Positions 10,155-22,407 of a stretch of DNA of 64,000 bases are shown here, in pieces. The notes beneath the pieces were generated by a model. It was not told where the DNA came from, made no database searches, and worked only from the letters and a program-made list of their open reading frames with translations. Origin of the DNA: Terebella lapidaria (lineage: Eukaryota > Annelida > Polychaeta > Terebellida > Terebellidae). Position 1 is the first letter of the stretch. Every line of letters begins with the position of its first letter. The translations under genes and the position numbers were made by a program. The stretch is from assembly GCA_949152475.1 (NCBI GenBank), contig CASCJZ010000001.1, positions 996,001 through 1,060,000 of the forward strand, read 5' to 3'.

Positions 10155-12749
10155 ATGACAAAAGAAAGAGATAAAGAGAAAGACAAAGCAAATGAACTCA
10201 AGGGGGGTTCAAAGGTGGCGGCCGTGCAGAAATGGCCTCCACCATGTAACGTGGCGGACGTGAGGTCCTTCTTGGGCTTCGCGAGCTACCACCACAGGTT
10301 TATTCGCAGCTTTGCGGAGATCGCGCGTCCCCTTACTATCCTCACGGAAAAGGGCGCCGATTTTGTTTGGTCCGCCGAGCAGGCTGACGCCTTCTCGGGA
10401 CTCCGGCAGGCCTTGGTAGCGGCCCCGGTGCTGCGGCACCCTCGTCCGGACTGCGAGTTCATCCTGGACACTGACGCGAGTAACTTTGCACTCGGCGGTG
10501 TCCTCTCGCAGATCGTGGACGGGCAAGAGCGGGTAGTAGCTTATGCGAGTGTGGCCTTGAGCCGCTCTCAAATGAACTACTGTACCACTCATCGTGAGTT
10601 GCTTGCGGTGGTTACGATGACCAAGCGGTTCCGGCATTACTTGTTGGGGCGCCATTTCCGCTTGCGGACTGATCACAGTTCGCTGAGGTGGCTCCTCAAC
10701 TATAGTGAGGCCGATGGCTTGGTGGCGTGGTGGCTCGTCAAACTCCAGGAGTATGACATGCAGATAGAGCATCGCGCTGGTAAGTTGCACGGCAACGCTG
10801 ACGGCCTGTCCCGTTGTCATAAGTGCAAGAATCCGGGCTGTGCAGGGATGGCTCCATTCCAGCAAGCCGCGGATTCGTCCTCAGACTCGGAATTGGACAT
10901 TCCGGGGAGACCGCAGGCTGCCGCCCCCTCTAACAACACGGTGGCCGGAGCGTTTAGGGCTCATCTCCGCGCGCGGACCCGCCGCTATCGGCGAGGGCGT
11001 CCCGCATATGAAGCGGAGGTGCGGCTCAGCTCCAGCGAGTCCTCCTCGAGTCCGGCGGTGTATTCCTCGTGAGTACCCTCGTCCTCTGGAGAGTCTGAGT
11101 ATGAGCGGTCCTTGCCCCCTGTGGTGATGGCCGCTGCGGCGCAGCCGGACGCGACGGATGAGGAGCCTAATTACTTGGGTGGCTACTCTCCGGCGCAGAT
11201 AGCTGCGACGCAGAGAGCTGACAGTGCTCTGGCACCGGTAATAACAGCCCTTGAGGCCGGCCAGAAGCCCTCTAAGGATGAGCGGAAGACCTACAGGGAG
11301 GAGACTTTGTCTCTAGTATCCCAGTGGGAAAGACTCTCCTTGAGGGATGGCCTCTTGTACAGGCGCTATGAGCCACCGACTCCACTGACTCCAATATGGC
11401 AGTTGGTGCTTCCGGCGGAGCTGCGGAAAGAAGTACTCCACCAGTTGCATGACCTCCGGGTGACCGGTCACTTGGGAATCCGGAGGACCGTCCATAGGCT
11501 ACAACAGCGCTTTCATTGGCCTGGTAGCAGCTTGGACGTGCAACGGTGGTGCGCAGCCTGCCCTCGGTGTCAGGCTCGCAAAGGAGTTCCGACTCCTGGC
11601 CGCCACCCCTTAACCACGGTTAAGGCGGGCGCGCCGTTTGATCGGATAGCCTTGGATATACTGGATACCCACCGGGTCACCCCGCGCGGTTTCCGGTACA
11701 TCCTGGTGATTTCCGACTATTTTACCAAATATACCGATGCCTACCCACTGCGCCGCCAGACTGCGGACGAGGTAGCTCGGTTGCTGGTAAATAGATGGGT
11801 GGTGTACCATGGGGTACCTAAACAGGTACATTCGGATCAGGGCACGCAATTTGAGAGCAACCTGTTCCGAAACCTAGCACAGATGCTAGGCAGTACCAAG
11901 GTGCGGACCACCCCCTACAGGCCCCAGTCTGATGGCCAGGTCGAACGCTTTAATCGATCGGTCCTCAATATGCTGGCGGCCTTTGTGAACGATCGTGCGA
12001 ATGATTGGGATGACCACCTCCCGTATGTCTTAATGGTGTACAGGTCGTCGGTCCACTCTTCGACTGGAGTTACTCCGCACGCGATGTTGTACGGCCGGGA
12101 GCTAAATTTGCCCGTGGATATTATGTATCCAACTGCGGCAGAGACCGGCGCAGTACCCCAGTGCGGTCCGGAGTACATGGAGTGGATTCGCCGCGCCCTG
12201 GCGAACGCCCATGATTTCGCGCGCGCGCGCCTGGACAAGTCTGCCATCCGGCAGAAGCGAGGCTATGACGCCCATGCTAAGGGTAGGCCAGCTTTTGCGG
12301 AAGGCGACAAGGTGCGCTATTATTATCCGCCGCTTAAGCAAGGTAATAAATTTGCTAAGCCGTGGATAGGCCCGTTTACGGTACTGAAACAGGTGACAGA
12401 TGTGGACTACCGGATCCGGAGGGATTCCGATCCGGACAGGGTTCTGGTTGTCCATATCGATAATCTGAAGAAGTACGAGGGCCCGCTTGTCATGGATCCG
12501 CTCGTTCAAGATGCGGAACCGGATGAGGCTCCCGTATGGGATCCGTCCGGTCAGCATCCGCGGACTCCGGACGAGCGTGTGCGCCGTATGGTGGGCCTCC
12601 CGGACCTCTCTGACCCGTCAGATGATGGACTGGGTGGCTATCAGCCAGATGACGGCGATCCGCAGGTACCCCCACTCCCTCCAGTACCTGCGGATGACGG
12701 GCGGCCACGCCGAAAACCACGTGCGCCGGCCCGATATGGGTGGGAATAA
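10155..12749 (+). pseudogene. Element 1 polyprotein remnant: RNase H and integrase
   Basis: About 17 gag codons (MTKERDKEKDKANE) are joined by a deletion to the RT connection region (VAAVQKWPPP). Next comes RNase H (LDTDASNFALGG, TTHRELLAVV) to about 10790 and then a serine-rich linker. TGA at 11070-11072 replaces the Trp codon found in element 2 and interrupts the frame, which goes on unchanged. Integrase has the HHCC finger (about 11470-11575), catalytic Asp in IALDILDTH, Asp in HSDQGTQFE and Glu in VERFNR. A C-terminal GPY/F-type module (KPWIGPFTVLKQ) and an acidic proline-rich tail to 12749 follow. RT is absent, so the copy depends on relatives. Confidence 0.88.
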
Positions 12750-15204
12750 CATTCCGCCCATGCGGATGCGTCTGCGGTACCTGTCTATCACACCAAGGAC
12801 GGGTTTTAGGTCGTTCCGTGACAGTCCGCGCGACTCACCTCCGCGGGTGGCTACTTTGTGGCTATCTCCGGAGTTGAGGTCCGCGGATACTTTCATGTCG
12901 TAACGCCGCCGCTCCGCATCCGCCCTCCCGTAGTTTTCAGCGCTAGGGACATGCGGCAACCTTATCCGCATCAGTTCGCCTGTAGTCCGGCGTAGTTAAC
13001 ACAGCGGCTACGCTGGCCGGACGACTTTTGTGGATTTGCCGGACGCCCCTGGTCCCGGAACAGCCTCTTAAGTGGCCAGACTGAGGTTGGGATTTACGTC
13101 CGCTACGGGAGAAGCGCCTTCCCACGGATTTGGGGAACTGGCTCTGGACGCGGGGATAGTGTCCGCACGTGAGGACTGATGTCCGCGGTTCGTCCGCGTG
13201 ACTCGTCCGGCGTCCGCGACGCTTTAAGATGACGCACTTCGGTGTAGTTATCCCCCGTGAGCCATTACTATAATTAAGGTTATAGTAATTATGACAATGG
13301 AGCAGTTGTTAAGTCCGCGTGTGCAGACCAGCTGCGGCGGCGGGTGACGCTCATTCTCGTCCGGATCGTACCTTACAATACGCGGTCCGGCCGGAATGAC
13401 TGGAACCCCGGCCTCCTTCTAAGAAGGGGGTCGTATATTACATGCGCAACACTTGTGGTGGCTTTTAATTCCAATTTCATATACATTGGATAAGGGCAAT
13501 ACGCCGTTCTATGGTAGGCGTCCGGCCTGGACTCCGTCCGCGGGCAGCTCCGGACGTCCACCGGCTATTGCTTTCACCATCTTTGGGTGCCTCTAGATTG
13601 GGCGCCGGTATGAAGGGTTCGCCCCCTAACCATTGAGGTTATGGCCCATGCCGGCTCCGCGTCTAATCTATTGGCTCCGCGCTCCGGTAATCGTTTGTTT
13701 GGGCTCTAGGTTTGACCGGGCTTGCTCCGCGGCCGGGCTGTACGTTGGGGTTGCTAGTGGGCGCGTCATGAACGCCCACAGGGCGCCCAATTGTCTGTCC
13801 GCCTGTCATGGGCTTGCTCGATCCCCTTGTAAGCGTACCAGCGGCTATGGGGAGTGATTTTGTTTATTTTCCATCTCATTTATTATTTATTGGGAGGATT
13901 ATAAGCCACAAGTGTGCGGCATTTCCTTTCCGGTGCAATAGAGAGTAAGAAATCGGGAGATTTCTGCTTTCGCTAGAGGGGTGTAAGGGATTGCGCTAAT
14001 TTTGACAGTGACGGATTGCTGTGATATTTGAAAAGACTGGAGAATGGCAAGTTATTGTTGTTTTCGTCTGACATATTCGTACAAGCCACAAGTTAGTGGT
14101 TACTGTCAATTTTATGCCCAATTTCTACCTTGCTTTGGTGATTAATTTTACGTCATTTACCGCCAGTGCGGACACAAAAGCGAATGACTAATATTGATTA
14201 CTGTAGGATATTTGCAAGGTCCCCCGGGATAGAAATTTATTTTCTACCCGTATACATGGTTGGATTTGGAGTCACCGGAGGGAAATGATTGCACCCGCAT
14301 GAGTTAATAGTGCATGTATTTTGGTCCGGGCGTGTGTCAGTATGACCGGGGACAGAGTTTTGCAGCGACACCGCGTGCATTGCTGCACGTGTAGTATAGC
14401 TGTCATCATTTGTTACATGTATATATATGTAAAAAGGTCGTACCCGGATTATTTATTAATCTCCAGATGTGTAGCACATGTGTTTTGTGCCACTCCCATT
14501 TTGTCCGCTGCTGCGGCGCTGGATCCCGCGGGATCCGCGTGGCCGGTGTTCGAGAGGCGAGTGATTTTGCCAGTTGTAAATTCCCCATGCACGCCGTGCT
14601 GGAGATGTGCGGGCGGGCGGGCGATTGCATGTAAGTGCAGACGTCCGTCCATCTGCGTGTCTTTACAGAGGCCTGTGCGGGTTGTAGTATACAGATACTG
14701 GCAGTCGATGCGGCTTGCCGCGTTGGCTTTGATAGCTGTCTGTTGTAGATCCGTTCTGCGGATCTGAGGAGCCGGCCGGCAGGGCGGTCGGCAACACTTT
14801 TTAGAGGTACTATCACTTTTGATCACTCGGTGTGTCGTTTTACAAAATTTCTGAATTTAAAGTTTAACCTTAAAGATATTCCAAAGACTCGACACACCGT
14901 CCTTTTATAACGGATGACCTTCCAAATCATCACACGGTTTTGGACCACCTCGGTCAAAATTTTAGCTTGTTTATGAGGGTTTAGTCAAAATTACAAAGCG
15001 CGTTATAGTTTACTCCGTAAGTCCGGGGGTAGTTCCCCATTCTTCCAAAAGGGACTCTTAAAGTCCTAGTGTCTTGCGCCGTGACTTCCGGGTGTTGCCA
15101 TCTTGCCTTCTTCCGGACCCCGCCATGCGAAGCCTTCGTCGGGTTTTGGCTGTTTTGGGCGCGGGCGGAACATGTTGGGGACCAACATTGTAAGAAGGGG
15201 GTAA
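12750..15204 (+). other. Long 3' non-coding region of element 1, ending in a polypurine tract
   Basis: About 2.45 kb between the polyprotein stop and the 3' LTR with no long frame that looks coding. Much of it is shared with element 3 (52662-54713) and its first part with element 2. It includes TCCG-rich stretches, TATTACATGCGCAAC, and two short related blocks CGGTGTGTCG and CGACACACCG near 14829-14900 that could form a stem. AGAAGGGGGTAA at 15193-15204 directly precedes the LTR and is the likely plus-strand primer. Confidence 0.65.
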
Positions 15205-15932
15205 TGTGGCGATTTTGCCCTAAGCACGCGGCAGGTGATTGTAAACATACATGCCATTTATGTGGCCTTTTCGTTCTTGGCCTTGTTTTGACACGCTCCG
15301 TTCGAGCGTGACGGCAACGCATTGTAATTTACGCTCCAGTAAACTATAACAATGGTTTGACTATACCTCGCGTGGGTCCTACAGCTTGTGTTGTATTATA
15401 TATACACTGGAAGCTACTCGATCGAGGAGATTGTCCGAGAGAGAGTGACTGGGATACACACGAGGCTCGCCATGAGCTTTGTGTTCCCTAGTTGCGAGTA
15501 GTGGGCTCTTAGAGCCCTGGGGACGATTTCCATGGGGAGGCCCGGGCTGGGAGAGACAAGTTGCTGACTCGGGGGCGCAAGCCCTGTGGATCGCCAGTTC
15601 TCTCCCTTCCCGGGACATGTGACATAGGCTCTGGCCAGCATGTCGGACTGTACGGGGTTCCGTCCCCGAGGCAGACCGCGGCTCGCCAGGCCCCGCCAGT
15701 TAACACCGTGGTGATGAACCAGTTTCTGAACGGTGTCCGTAGGCCTGGGAGTGTCGGGTGGACTGTTACCTGGTTACCGTAAATGATAGAGTGGTTACCG
15801 TGTCCGCAGCTACCTTCGGTGAGCGGCGCCACCGCAAGGATCCGGAATAGCGGATGCGCGTCCGCAAGGACTCGTGGTGAGAGGACTATCCTCGAGGATC
15901 CCGAAGAGCGGACGATAGTCAATAACTTTACA
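15205..15932 (+). repeat. 3' LTR of Gypsy element 1
   Basis: Same ends as the 5' LTR (TGTGG...TTTACA), a few substitutions and a small deletion of GCGTTGCC near 15310. Followed by CATA, the target duplication. Confidence 0.9.
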
Positions 15933-15983
15933 CATATACATCATACACAACATGCATAGTACATAGTTATGGTATTGTAGCCG
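15933..15983 (-). repeat. Gypsy-B 3' LTR, inner fragment
   Basis: Matches 21886-21915 (TTAGTTATGGTAATGTAGCC-like) after the CATA duplication and then stops where the LINE begins, so the LINE insertion or a deletion removed the rest of this LTR. Confidence 0.55.
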
Positions 15984-18934
15984 TATTGTAGTCGCTCTTT
16001 GGTGAACAAGACAAACTGTGTTAATGGCTTTGTTGTGGATAATGACCTGGACATTGTGGCTCTTACTGAGACATGGCTGACCGGCAAAACCACTGACAAT
16101 CCAGTGCTAGCAGATATAAAAATTGTCGCCCTGGATATGCCATCCAACACTGTCCAAGGAAAAGTAAAGGTGGAGGATTTTTGTACTCTTCAGAAACACC
16201 TTCAAGTTCAGCAGCAATATGACCAAAGACCACCGGTCGTTCGAACACATGGACTGTACCTTGACACGTGGGTCAGATACCATTCGGTTGGTAAACGTTT
16301 ATCGTCCACCAACTCAATCCAAACTTGGGCGTCCCACAACAGAGTTCCTGGGAGAATGCTCGACTTTGCTGGAGACCATCACTACCACTCCTGGAAAGCT
16401 CCTGGTAGTGGGTGATTTCAACCTGTATGTGAATTGTTCATCCGACAAAGGAGCTAACAAATTCAATGAACTATTACTGTCTGCCCACTTGCGACAAAAC
16501 ATCCTCAAGCCCACTCACGTGTGTGGACACATCCTTGACCTAGTGATCACACATGCCAACGATGAAGTAAGCCATATTCTCCACATTGAACTTTCATCGG
16601 ATCATCAGGCCCTAACATGTGACATTGAACTTTCCAAAGCTCAGGCAGTAAGGAAAACCTTTCAGTCTCGCCACCTACGTGCAATGGACCTTGAGCACTT
16701 CGGCAGATGTGTCACCAGTGCTGTCGACTCCAGGCTGCCACTGGTTACAAACACGTGTGAGGCCACCCAAGCTTACGAGAACATAATGTCCGACCTGCTT
16801 GATGACATGGCCCCAGTCAAGACCAGGACTGTCACTGTTCGTCCTCATTCCCCCTGGTTCGACGACTCCTTGTGTACACAGAAGGTCAATTGTCGACGGC
16901 TGGAGCGTCTCTGGCGAACTACAGGGCTAGAGGTCCACCGACTACATCTTCGTGAACAACGTGACCTGTACAACAAGCAATTGAAGCAAGCAAAAGCCAA
17001 GCACCATCGAGAAAAGATATGTGCTGGTGATCAAAAGCAACTTTTTAAGATCGTGAACAATTTGCTGAGTGGTCCAGTTCCAACTGCACTTCCAAGTGGT
17101 ATTGATATGGCAGAAGTAGCTGAACGTTTCAGTACCTTCTTTGATGAAAAAATCACCAAGATTCGTCTAAATATGGCCACTGAGTCTAACTGCTCAGTGG
17201 ACACGGAAGAGTTTTCTTGTCCAAGCGCTCTGACAGCGTTCACAGATGTTTCGGATGAACAACTGTTGTCTACGATAATGGACTCTCCATCAAAAAACAT
17301 CTAAGCTCGATCCAGTGCCGACCACAGTGCTCATATCCATCATTCTATCTGCCCTGCCTTTGATCTCTCGCTTGATCAAATTGTCGTTGCAAGATGGAGT
17401 CTTTCCTCGCGCATTCAAATCTGCAATGGTAACGCTACTCCTCAAGAAATCATCACTCAACCCTGAGGAACTCGGCAACTATCGTCCTATATCTAACTTA
17501 CCTTTCATCTCCAAAGTGATGGAACACATTGTCTCAAAGTTACCTCGTGCACAATGAACTGTTTGATAAATGCAGAGTGCGTACCGCCCATTCCACTCTA
17601 CGGAAACAGCGCTCGTCAAAATCCACAATGATATTGCACACGCCCTTGACTCAAAGAAGCTAGTGGTCCTGATTTTATTAAACTTGAGTTCGGCGTTTGA
17701 CACAATCGACCACCTGATCTTGTTCAAGCGCCTCGAATCCAGATACGGACTTCAAGGAACTGTGCTACAGTGGCTGAAGTCCTACCTCCATCGGCGTACA
17801 CAGTCTGTGTGTGTTGGTGAGCACAAGTCACAACCTAGTGAGATGACGTACGGTGTTCCCCAAGGCTCGGTACTTGGGCCGCTCCTGTTCACTCTATATA
17901 TCGGCCCCATCCGCGATATCATGTCCAAGCACAACGTTAACTACATGATATATGCAGATGATACTCAATTGTACCTCTCAATCGATGGTCCAGATTCCGG
18001 TGATGCAGTGCGCCAGCTTGATTGCTGCATATCAGATGTACGCACATGGATGGTTAAAAATAAACTCAAGCTAAATGAGGCTAAAACGGAAGTCATCTCT
18101 TTCTCTTCCCGGCAAATGCAACATGAGGCAGTCACAAAAATCAACGTTAGTGACACTACTGTGCAGGCCTCCTCTAGAGTTCGTGACCTGGGGGTCGTCT
18201 TTGACAGCCAACTGACGATGTCTTCACATGTCAGCCAGGTCATGTCTACAGCTTCTCTCGCTCTTCGAAACATCAGCAGGATCCGGAAATACCTAGACAA
18301 GGCTAGTGCAGAAAAGCTTGTCTACGCGTTCGTGACCTGTCGCCTGGACTATTGTAACAGTCTGCTCCATGTTTTAACTGAACTAGACTGGTGCCGACTG
18401 CAACTCGTCCAAAACACGGCCGCTCGGATCATCAGTGGAGCTCGTAAACGAGATCACATCACACCCATTCTTAACGAACTTCACTGGCTGCCTGTCAAGA
18501 AACGTGTGAAGGCTTTCAAGGCCATGCACAACATCGCTCCAGTATATCTGTGTGACCTTGTGAATCAATACACCCCCGCACGTGCTCTCCGCCCAGCCAC
18601 ATAAGGTCTTCTCCAGCCGAAGTCCCACCAGACCAAACGCTATAGCGCGGGCTTCAGCGTCACTGCTCCTCTTATCTGGAACACTCTGCCTCCACTAGTC
18701 CGTGAAGCCACTACAGTCAATGCTTTCAAGTCTAGACTAAAAACATTTTTATTCTCAATCTAGTCATTTTGTTTCGTTCCATCTATTAGTTTTCTCGTTT
18801 TTATAATGTTCACTTCCCTTTGTGACAGTTTGTGTACACTCTTACATGTACTTTTATGTAAAGTGCTCTGAGAATCCTATACATGTATTGTGTTTTGAGC
18901 GCTATACAAGAAGTAAATTATTATTATTATGTCA
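15984..18934 (+). mobile_element. CR1/L2-like LINE, 5'-truncated
   Basis: Contains endonuclease and RT of the CR1/L2 type and ends in the typical 3' tail: TTTTGAGCGCTATACAAG followed by an (ATT)n run at about 18918-18934. The 5' part of the endonuclease is missing or frameshifted. It separates the Gypsy-B 3' LTR remnant from the Gypsy-B internal region. Confidence 0.85.
15999..18760 (+). pseudogene. LINE polyprotein: endonuclease and RT, broken
   Basis: Endonuclease pieces LDIVALTETWL (16045) and VVGDFNLYV, SSDHQALTCD lie in two frames switching near 16200. RT follows with frame changes near 17290 and 17560: YRPISNLPF, then SAYRPFHSTETAL, GVPQGSVLGPLLF and YADDTQLYL. Motif A reads LLNLSSAFDTIDH: the residue usually Asp (LDLS) is Asn, codon AAC at 17681-17683. 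TAA at 18601-18603 interrupts the C-terminal region, where the family's usual WNTLPPLVREA motif is still readable. At least three frame breaks and a changed catalytic residue make it dead. Confidence 0.85.
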
Positions 18935-19235
18935 TTAGCTATAGCTGCCAAGCCGGCGGTCAATGACGAGATATTATCGCTGCCAGCAAGGTAGAAATTG
19001 TGCTTGAATTGACATTAAACCACTGACTTGTGGCTGTTACGAATATGTCAGACGAACCCTTCATGCTGGCGCCCAATCTAGAGAATCCCGAACATGATGA
19101 AATCAATAGCCGGCGGTTGTTCGGACCTGCCCGCGTACGGAGTCCAGATCCAGACAATCACCATAGCATGGCATATTGACCTTATCCAATGATAATGATA
19201 GGGATTAACAAGTATAAGTCGCGCCCGCGACAATT
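18935..19235 (-). mobile_element. Gypsy-B 3' internal region, distal fragment
   Basis: Read on the minus strand this matches the 3' non-coding region of elements 1 to 3, for example TCTAGATTGGGCGCC and CGCGGGCAGG-like blocks around 13520-13610, though more diverged. It is separated from the rest of Gypsy-B by the family B insertion at 19236-19872. Confidence 0.6.
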
Positions 19236-19872
19236 GGGCGGGTTGCATCGAGGAGGGCTGTTAGTGGAAGGAATTGGCATTGTTCTCATGTATTATCAAG
19301 TTCGAAGTCCTGCCACGACTTGAAAAATAGGTCAAGGTCACCCATCATCGAACTTGTCCGAAATCTGCTCATGATGCACCTCCGGTATGATTTTGGCGGT
19401 ATTTCGTTAAAAACTTTGTAAGTTATCGCGTTCACAAGGTACAAAGTCCTGTTTTCATGTATTGTCAAGTTCGAAGTCCTGCCACGACCTGAAAAATAGG
19501 TCAAGGTCACCCATCATCGAACTTGTCCGAGATCTGCTAATGATGCACCTCTGGTATGATTTTGGCGGTATTTCGTTAAAAACTTTGTAAGTTATCGCGT
19601 TCACAAGGTACAAAGTCCTGTTTTCATGTATTGTCAAGTTCGAAGTCCTGCCACGACCTGAAAAATAGGTCAAGGTCACCCATCATCGAACTTGTCCGAG
19701 ATCTGCTAATGATGCACCTCTGGTATGATTTTGGCGGTATTTCGTTAAAAACTTTGTAAGTTATCGCGTTCACAAGAAATTGTTGACGGACGGACGGCCG
19801 GACAGACGGACGGACGGACAGACAGACGGACACGCCAATCTAATAGGCGGGTTGGTTGCACGCAACCCGCCC
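19236..19872 (+). mobile_element. Helitron-like element, family B, with 169-bp tandem core
   Basis: It begins GGGCGGGTTGCAT and ends with a hairpin GGCGGGTTG (19846-19854) / CAACCCGCC (19863-19871), giving sub-terminal inverted repeats. Inside are three tandem 169-bp units, then a GGAC-rich microsatellite (about 19786-19832). This order (sub-terminal repeat, tandem core, microsatellite, 3' hairpin) is the known layout of Helentron-associated HINE/pearl elements. It sits within Gypsy-B 3' sequence. The exact left edge is uncertain because GGGCG is shared with the host. Confidence 0.65.
19286..19785. repeat. 169-bp tandem repeat, three units
   Basis: Three near-identical units with 169-bp spacing, each with AATAGGTCAAGGTCACCC, CTTGTCCGA and TTTTGGCGGTATTTCG. 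Minus-strand frames through it are repeat shadows. Each unit carries a TCAAGGTCA site, also frequent in family A though the units are otherwise unrelated. Confidence 0.9.
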
Positions 19873-21734
19873 AAAAACCACAAAGTATGCTATGCATGTA
19901 GAATACGACTCCCTTCTTAGAAGTAGGGTCAGGGTTCCGGTCATTCCGGCTGGACAGCGTTGTGTAATGTGCGATCCGTACAAAAATGTGCATCCCCCAC
20001 TGTCGCGGCTGGTCCGCATGTGCGGACTGAACAGCCTGTCCATTAAAAATAATGGTAAAATGGTTTCCTGCCGCTAGAAACCTTATAAACTACTATAAAC
20101 TTAATTACAGTAGTGGCTCACGGGTGATAACGCACCGAAATGCGCCATCCAAAGGCGGACATCAGTCCTCACATCCGGACACAATCCCTGTGTCCATTGC
20201 CAGTTCCAAATATCCATGGGAATGCGTTTCTCCCGTAGCCGATGTAAATCCCAACCTCAGCCTGGTCATATAAGAGGCTGTTCCGGGACCAGGGGGCGTC
20301 CGGCAAATCCACAAAAGTGGTCCGGCCAGCGTAGGCGTTGGGTTAACTACGCCGGACATCAGTCCGCATAATGCGGATAGGCTTGCCGCACATCCTTGGT
20401 GCTAGAAACTACGGGAGGGCGGATGCCGAGCGGGGGCGTTACGACACAAAGATGTCCTGAGACCTCAACTCCGGAGTCAGCCACAAAGTGACCACTCACA
20501 GAGGAAAGTTGTCCAGATCTTTAGGGAACAGCCTAAAATCCATCCCTGGTGTGATAGATGGATACCACATTCGCATGAGCAGAACGTTAATCCCACCCAT
20601 ATCCGGACGGCGCACAGGGTTTTCCAGTGCGGCCGTCCTCCATCCGCAGGTCCGGGAGGTACTGGGGGAACCTGCTGATCGCCGAGAACAGGTGGAATGT
20701 CGTCCGAATTCTCATCGGACGCATCAGAGGGGTCCGAAAGACCCACCATACGGCATACACACTCGTCCGGCGTCCACAGATGCTGACCGGAATTGTCCAA
20801 AAGTGGAACATCATCCAGTTCCGCATCCTGAATGAGCGGATCCATGACGAGAGGGCCCTCGTACTTCTTCAGGTTGTCGATATGGACCACCAGTACCTTG
20901 TCCGGATTGGAATCCCGATATATCCGGTAGTCCACCTTCGTCACCTGTTTCAGTATGGTGAACGGGCCGATCCATGGCCTCGCAAACTTGTTACCTTGCT
21001 TGGCCGGTGGATAATAGTAGTGCACCTTGTCACCTTCCGCAAAAGTGGGCCTACCCTTAGCATGGGCTTCATAGCCACGCACGGCGACCCCGCATCCTGA
21101 ATGAACCGGAACAGGTTGCTTTCAAATTGTGTGCCCTGATCCGAATGTACCTGCTTACCATGGTACACCATGGTAAACCACCCACCTATTCACCAGTATC
21201 CGTGCTACCTCATCTGCGGTCTGGCGCCGCAGGGGATAGGCATCAGTGTACTTGGGGAAATGGTCCGAGAGCACCAGGATGTACCAGAATCCGTGCTGAG
21301 TGACCCGGTGAGTATCCAGAATATCCAAGGCGATCAGGTCAAAAGGCGCGCCAGCCTTAAACGTGATCACGGGGTGGCGGCCAGGAGCTGGAACTCCTTT
21401 GCGAGCCTGACACCGAGGGCAAGCCGCGCACCACCGTTGCACGTCCAATCCGCTACCAGGCCAGTGAAAGCGCTGTTGTAGCTGATAGACGGTCCTCCGA
21501 ATGCCTAAATGGCCAGTCACCCGGAGGTCGTGCAACTGGTGGAGTACTTCTCTGCGCAGCTCCGCCGGAAGCACCAACTGCCAAATAGGAGGCAGCAGGC
21601 TCAGAGGCTCATAGCGCCGGTACAAGAGGCCATCTGTCAAGGCGAGCCGTTCCCACTGGGAGACTAAGAACTGTGTCGCCTCCTTGTAGGTCTTCCGCTC
21701 AGCCTTGAAGGGTTTCTGGCCGGCCTCGAGGGCT
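19873..21734 (-). pseudogene. Gypsy-B polyprotein remnant: integrase only
   Basis: On the minus strand the primer-binding site is followed directly by sequence equal to the linker before integrase, so gag, protease, RT and RNase H are deleted. Integrase keeps the HHCC finger (HDLRVTGHLGIRR...CPRCQARKG) and the first Asp (ALDILDTH). It then has a small duplication around ACCATGGTACACCATGG (21157-21177) that shifts frame, and a deletion after the second Asp motif (HSDQGTQFESNLFR) that removes the Glu region. The GPY/F-type C-terminus (PWIGPFTILKQ) is readable at 20600-21080. Downstream, 19873-20590, is diverged 3' non-coding sequence. Confidence 0.8.
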
Positions 21735-21751
21735 CCTGGTCACGGCACCAA
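21735..21751 (-). promoter_or_regulatory. Primer-binding site of Gypsy-B
   Basis: Minus-strand TGGTGCCGTGACCAGG next to the LTR end TTACA; identical to elements 1 and 2, though the LTR is clearly diverged. Confidence 0.75.
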
Positions 21752-22407
21752 TGTAACGTTTGACGCCCACGGCGCACGCGACGGGCGTCGTAATTACTAT
21801 AACTACAACCAGGTAACAGTCCGTCCGGAGCGAGTCCGGCTGTCATACATCACATCATAATCACCATCATCATCATCATACAACATATACATTAGTTATG
21901 GTAATGTAGCCTTGTGCGGAGCCTGAGATGCCATGGGAGCGGCATCACAGAACTCGCGCACGTGGGCATGTTGCTGGCCGGCCTCGCCGACGGCACTGCC
22001 ACAGGCATAGAACCCAACGGTCTGCCAGAGCCTGTGTCGCACCATCCCAGGGCGAGGGATCTGCGATCCAGGGACGAGCCTCGAGTCAGCGACGGTCCCC
22101 CTCCTGGGCCCCCTATTGGAAGTCGTCCCTGAGGCCTTATGGGCCTCCCTAGCTGAACAAGGACAAGGAGCTCATGGCTGAGCTAACCTGTCGTGCTCTC
22201 GCTCTGTGCACAAAGTGCGGCCACAGTATTTATACTAGAGTCGTGAGCACGAGAGATGACGTAAAGCCATTGTTTCAGTACAGTGGATCGATAAAAGACA
22301 ATACGTCACTAAGCGATGCACGTGCTTCGAATGTGAAGCGGCCAAAAACAAGAGTAGTGTTTACAAAGAATCATCTGCCGTGATCTTTGAGCAAAATCGC
22401 AACGTCA
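21752..22407 (-). repeat. 5' LTR of Gypsy-B
   Basis: On the minus strand it runs from TGACGTTGCGATTTTGC to ...CGTTACA, 656 bases. Its start resembles the element 1/2 LTR start (GCGATTTTGC, CGGCAG, TGATT, TGTAAACA), so the families are related. A minus-strand TATAAATA box lies at 22227-22234. It is followed at 22408 by GATA, the proposed target duplication, and family A sequence. Confidence 0.75.
22227..22234 (-). promoter_or_regulatory. Putative TATA box of Gypsy-B LTR
   Basis: TATAAATA on the minus strand, in the U3 part of the LTR. Role inferred from position. Confidence 0.4.

Larger units (their letters stand above)
9305..15932 (+). mobile_element. Ty3/Gypsy element 1, internally deleted, with both LTRs
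   Basis: LTRs at 9305-10039 and 15205-15932 (735 and 728 bases, TGTGG...TTACA) bound a primer-binding site, a truncated polyprotein frame, a long 3' region and a polypurine tract. The 4-bp target duplication CATA is at 9301-9304 and 15933-15936. About 3.9 kb (gag, protease and most of RT) present in element 2 is missing. The two LTRs differ at only a small number of sites, so insertion is relatively recent. It sits inside the Gypsy-B LTR. Confidence 0.9.

Noticed and set aside
14321-14826. Coding frames in the element 1 3' region
   Set aside because: Frames on both strands overlap and are not conserved as frames in element 3; the region looks non-coding.
19286-19833. Minus-strand 74-residue repeated proteins
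   Set aside because: They are the same frame in three identical 169-bp satellite units, with no gene context.
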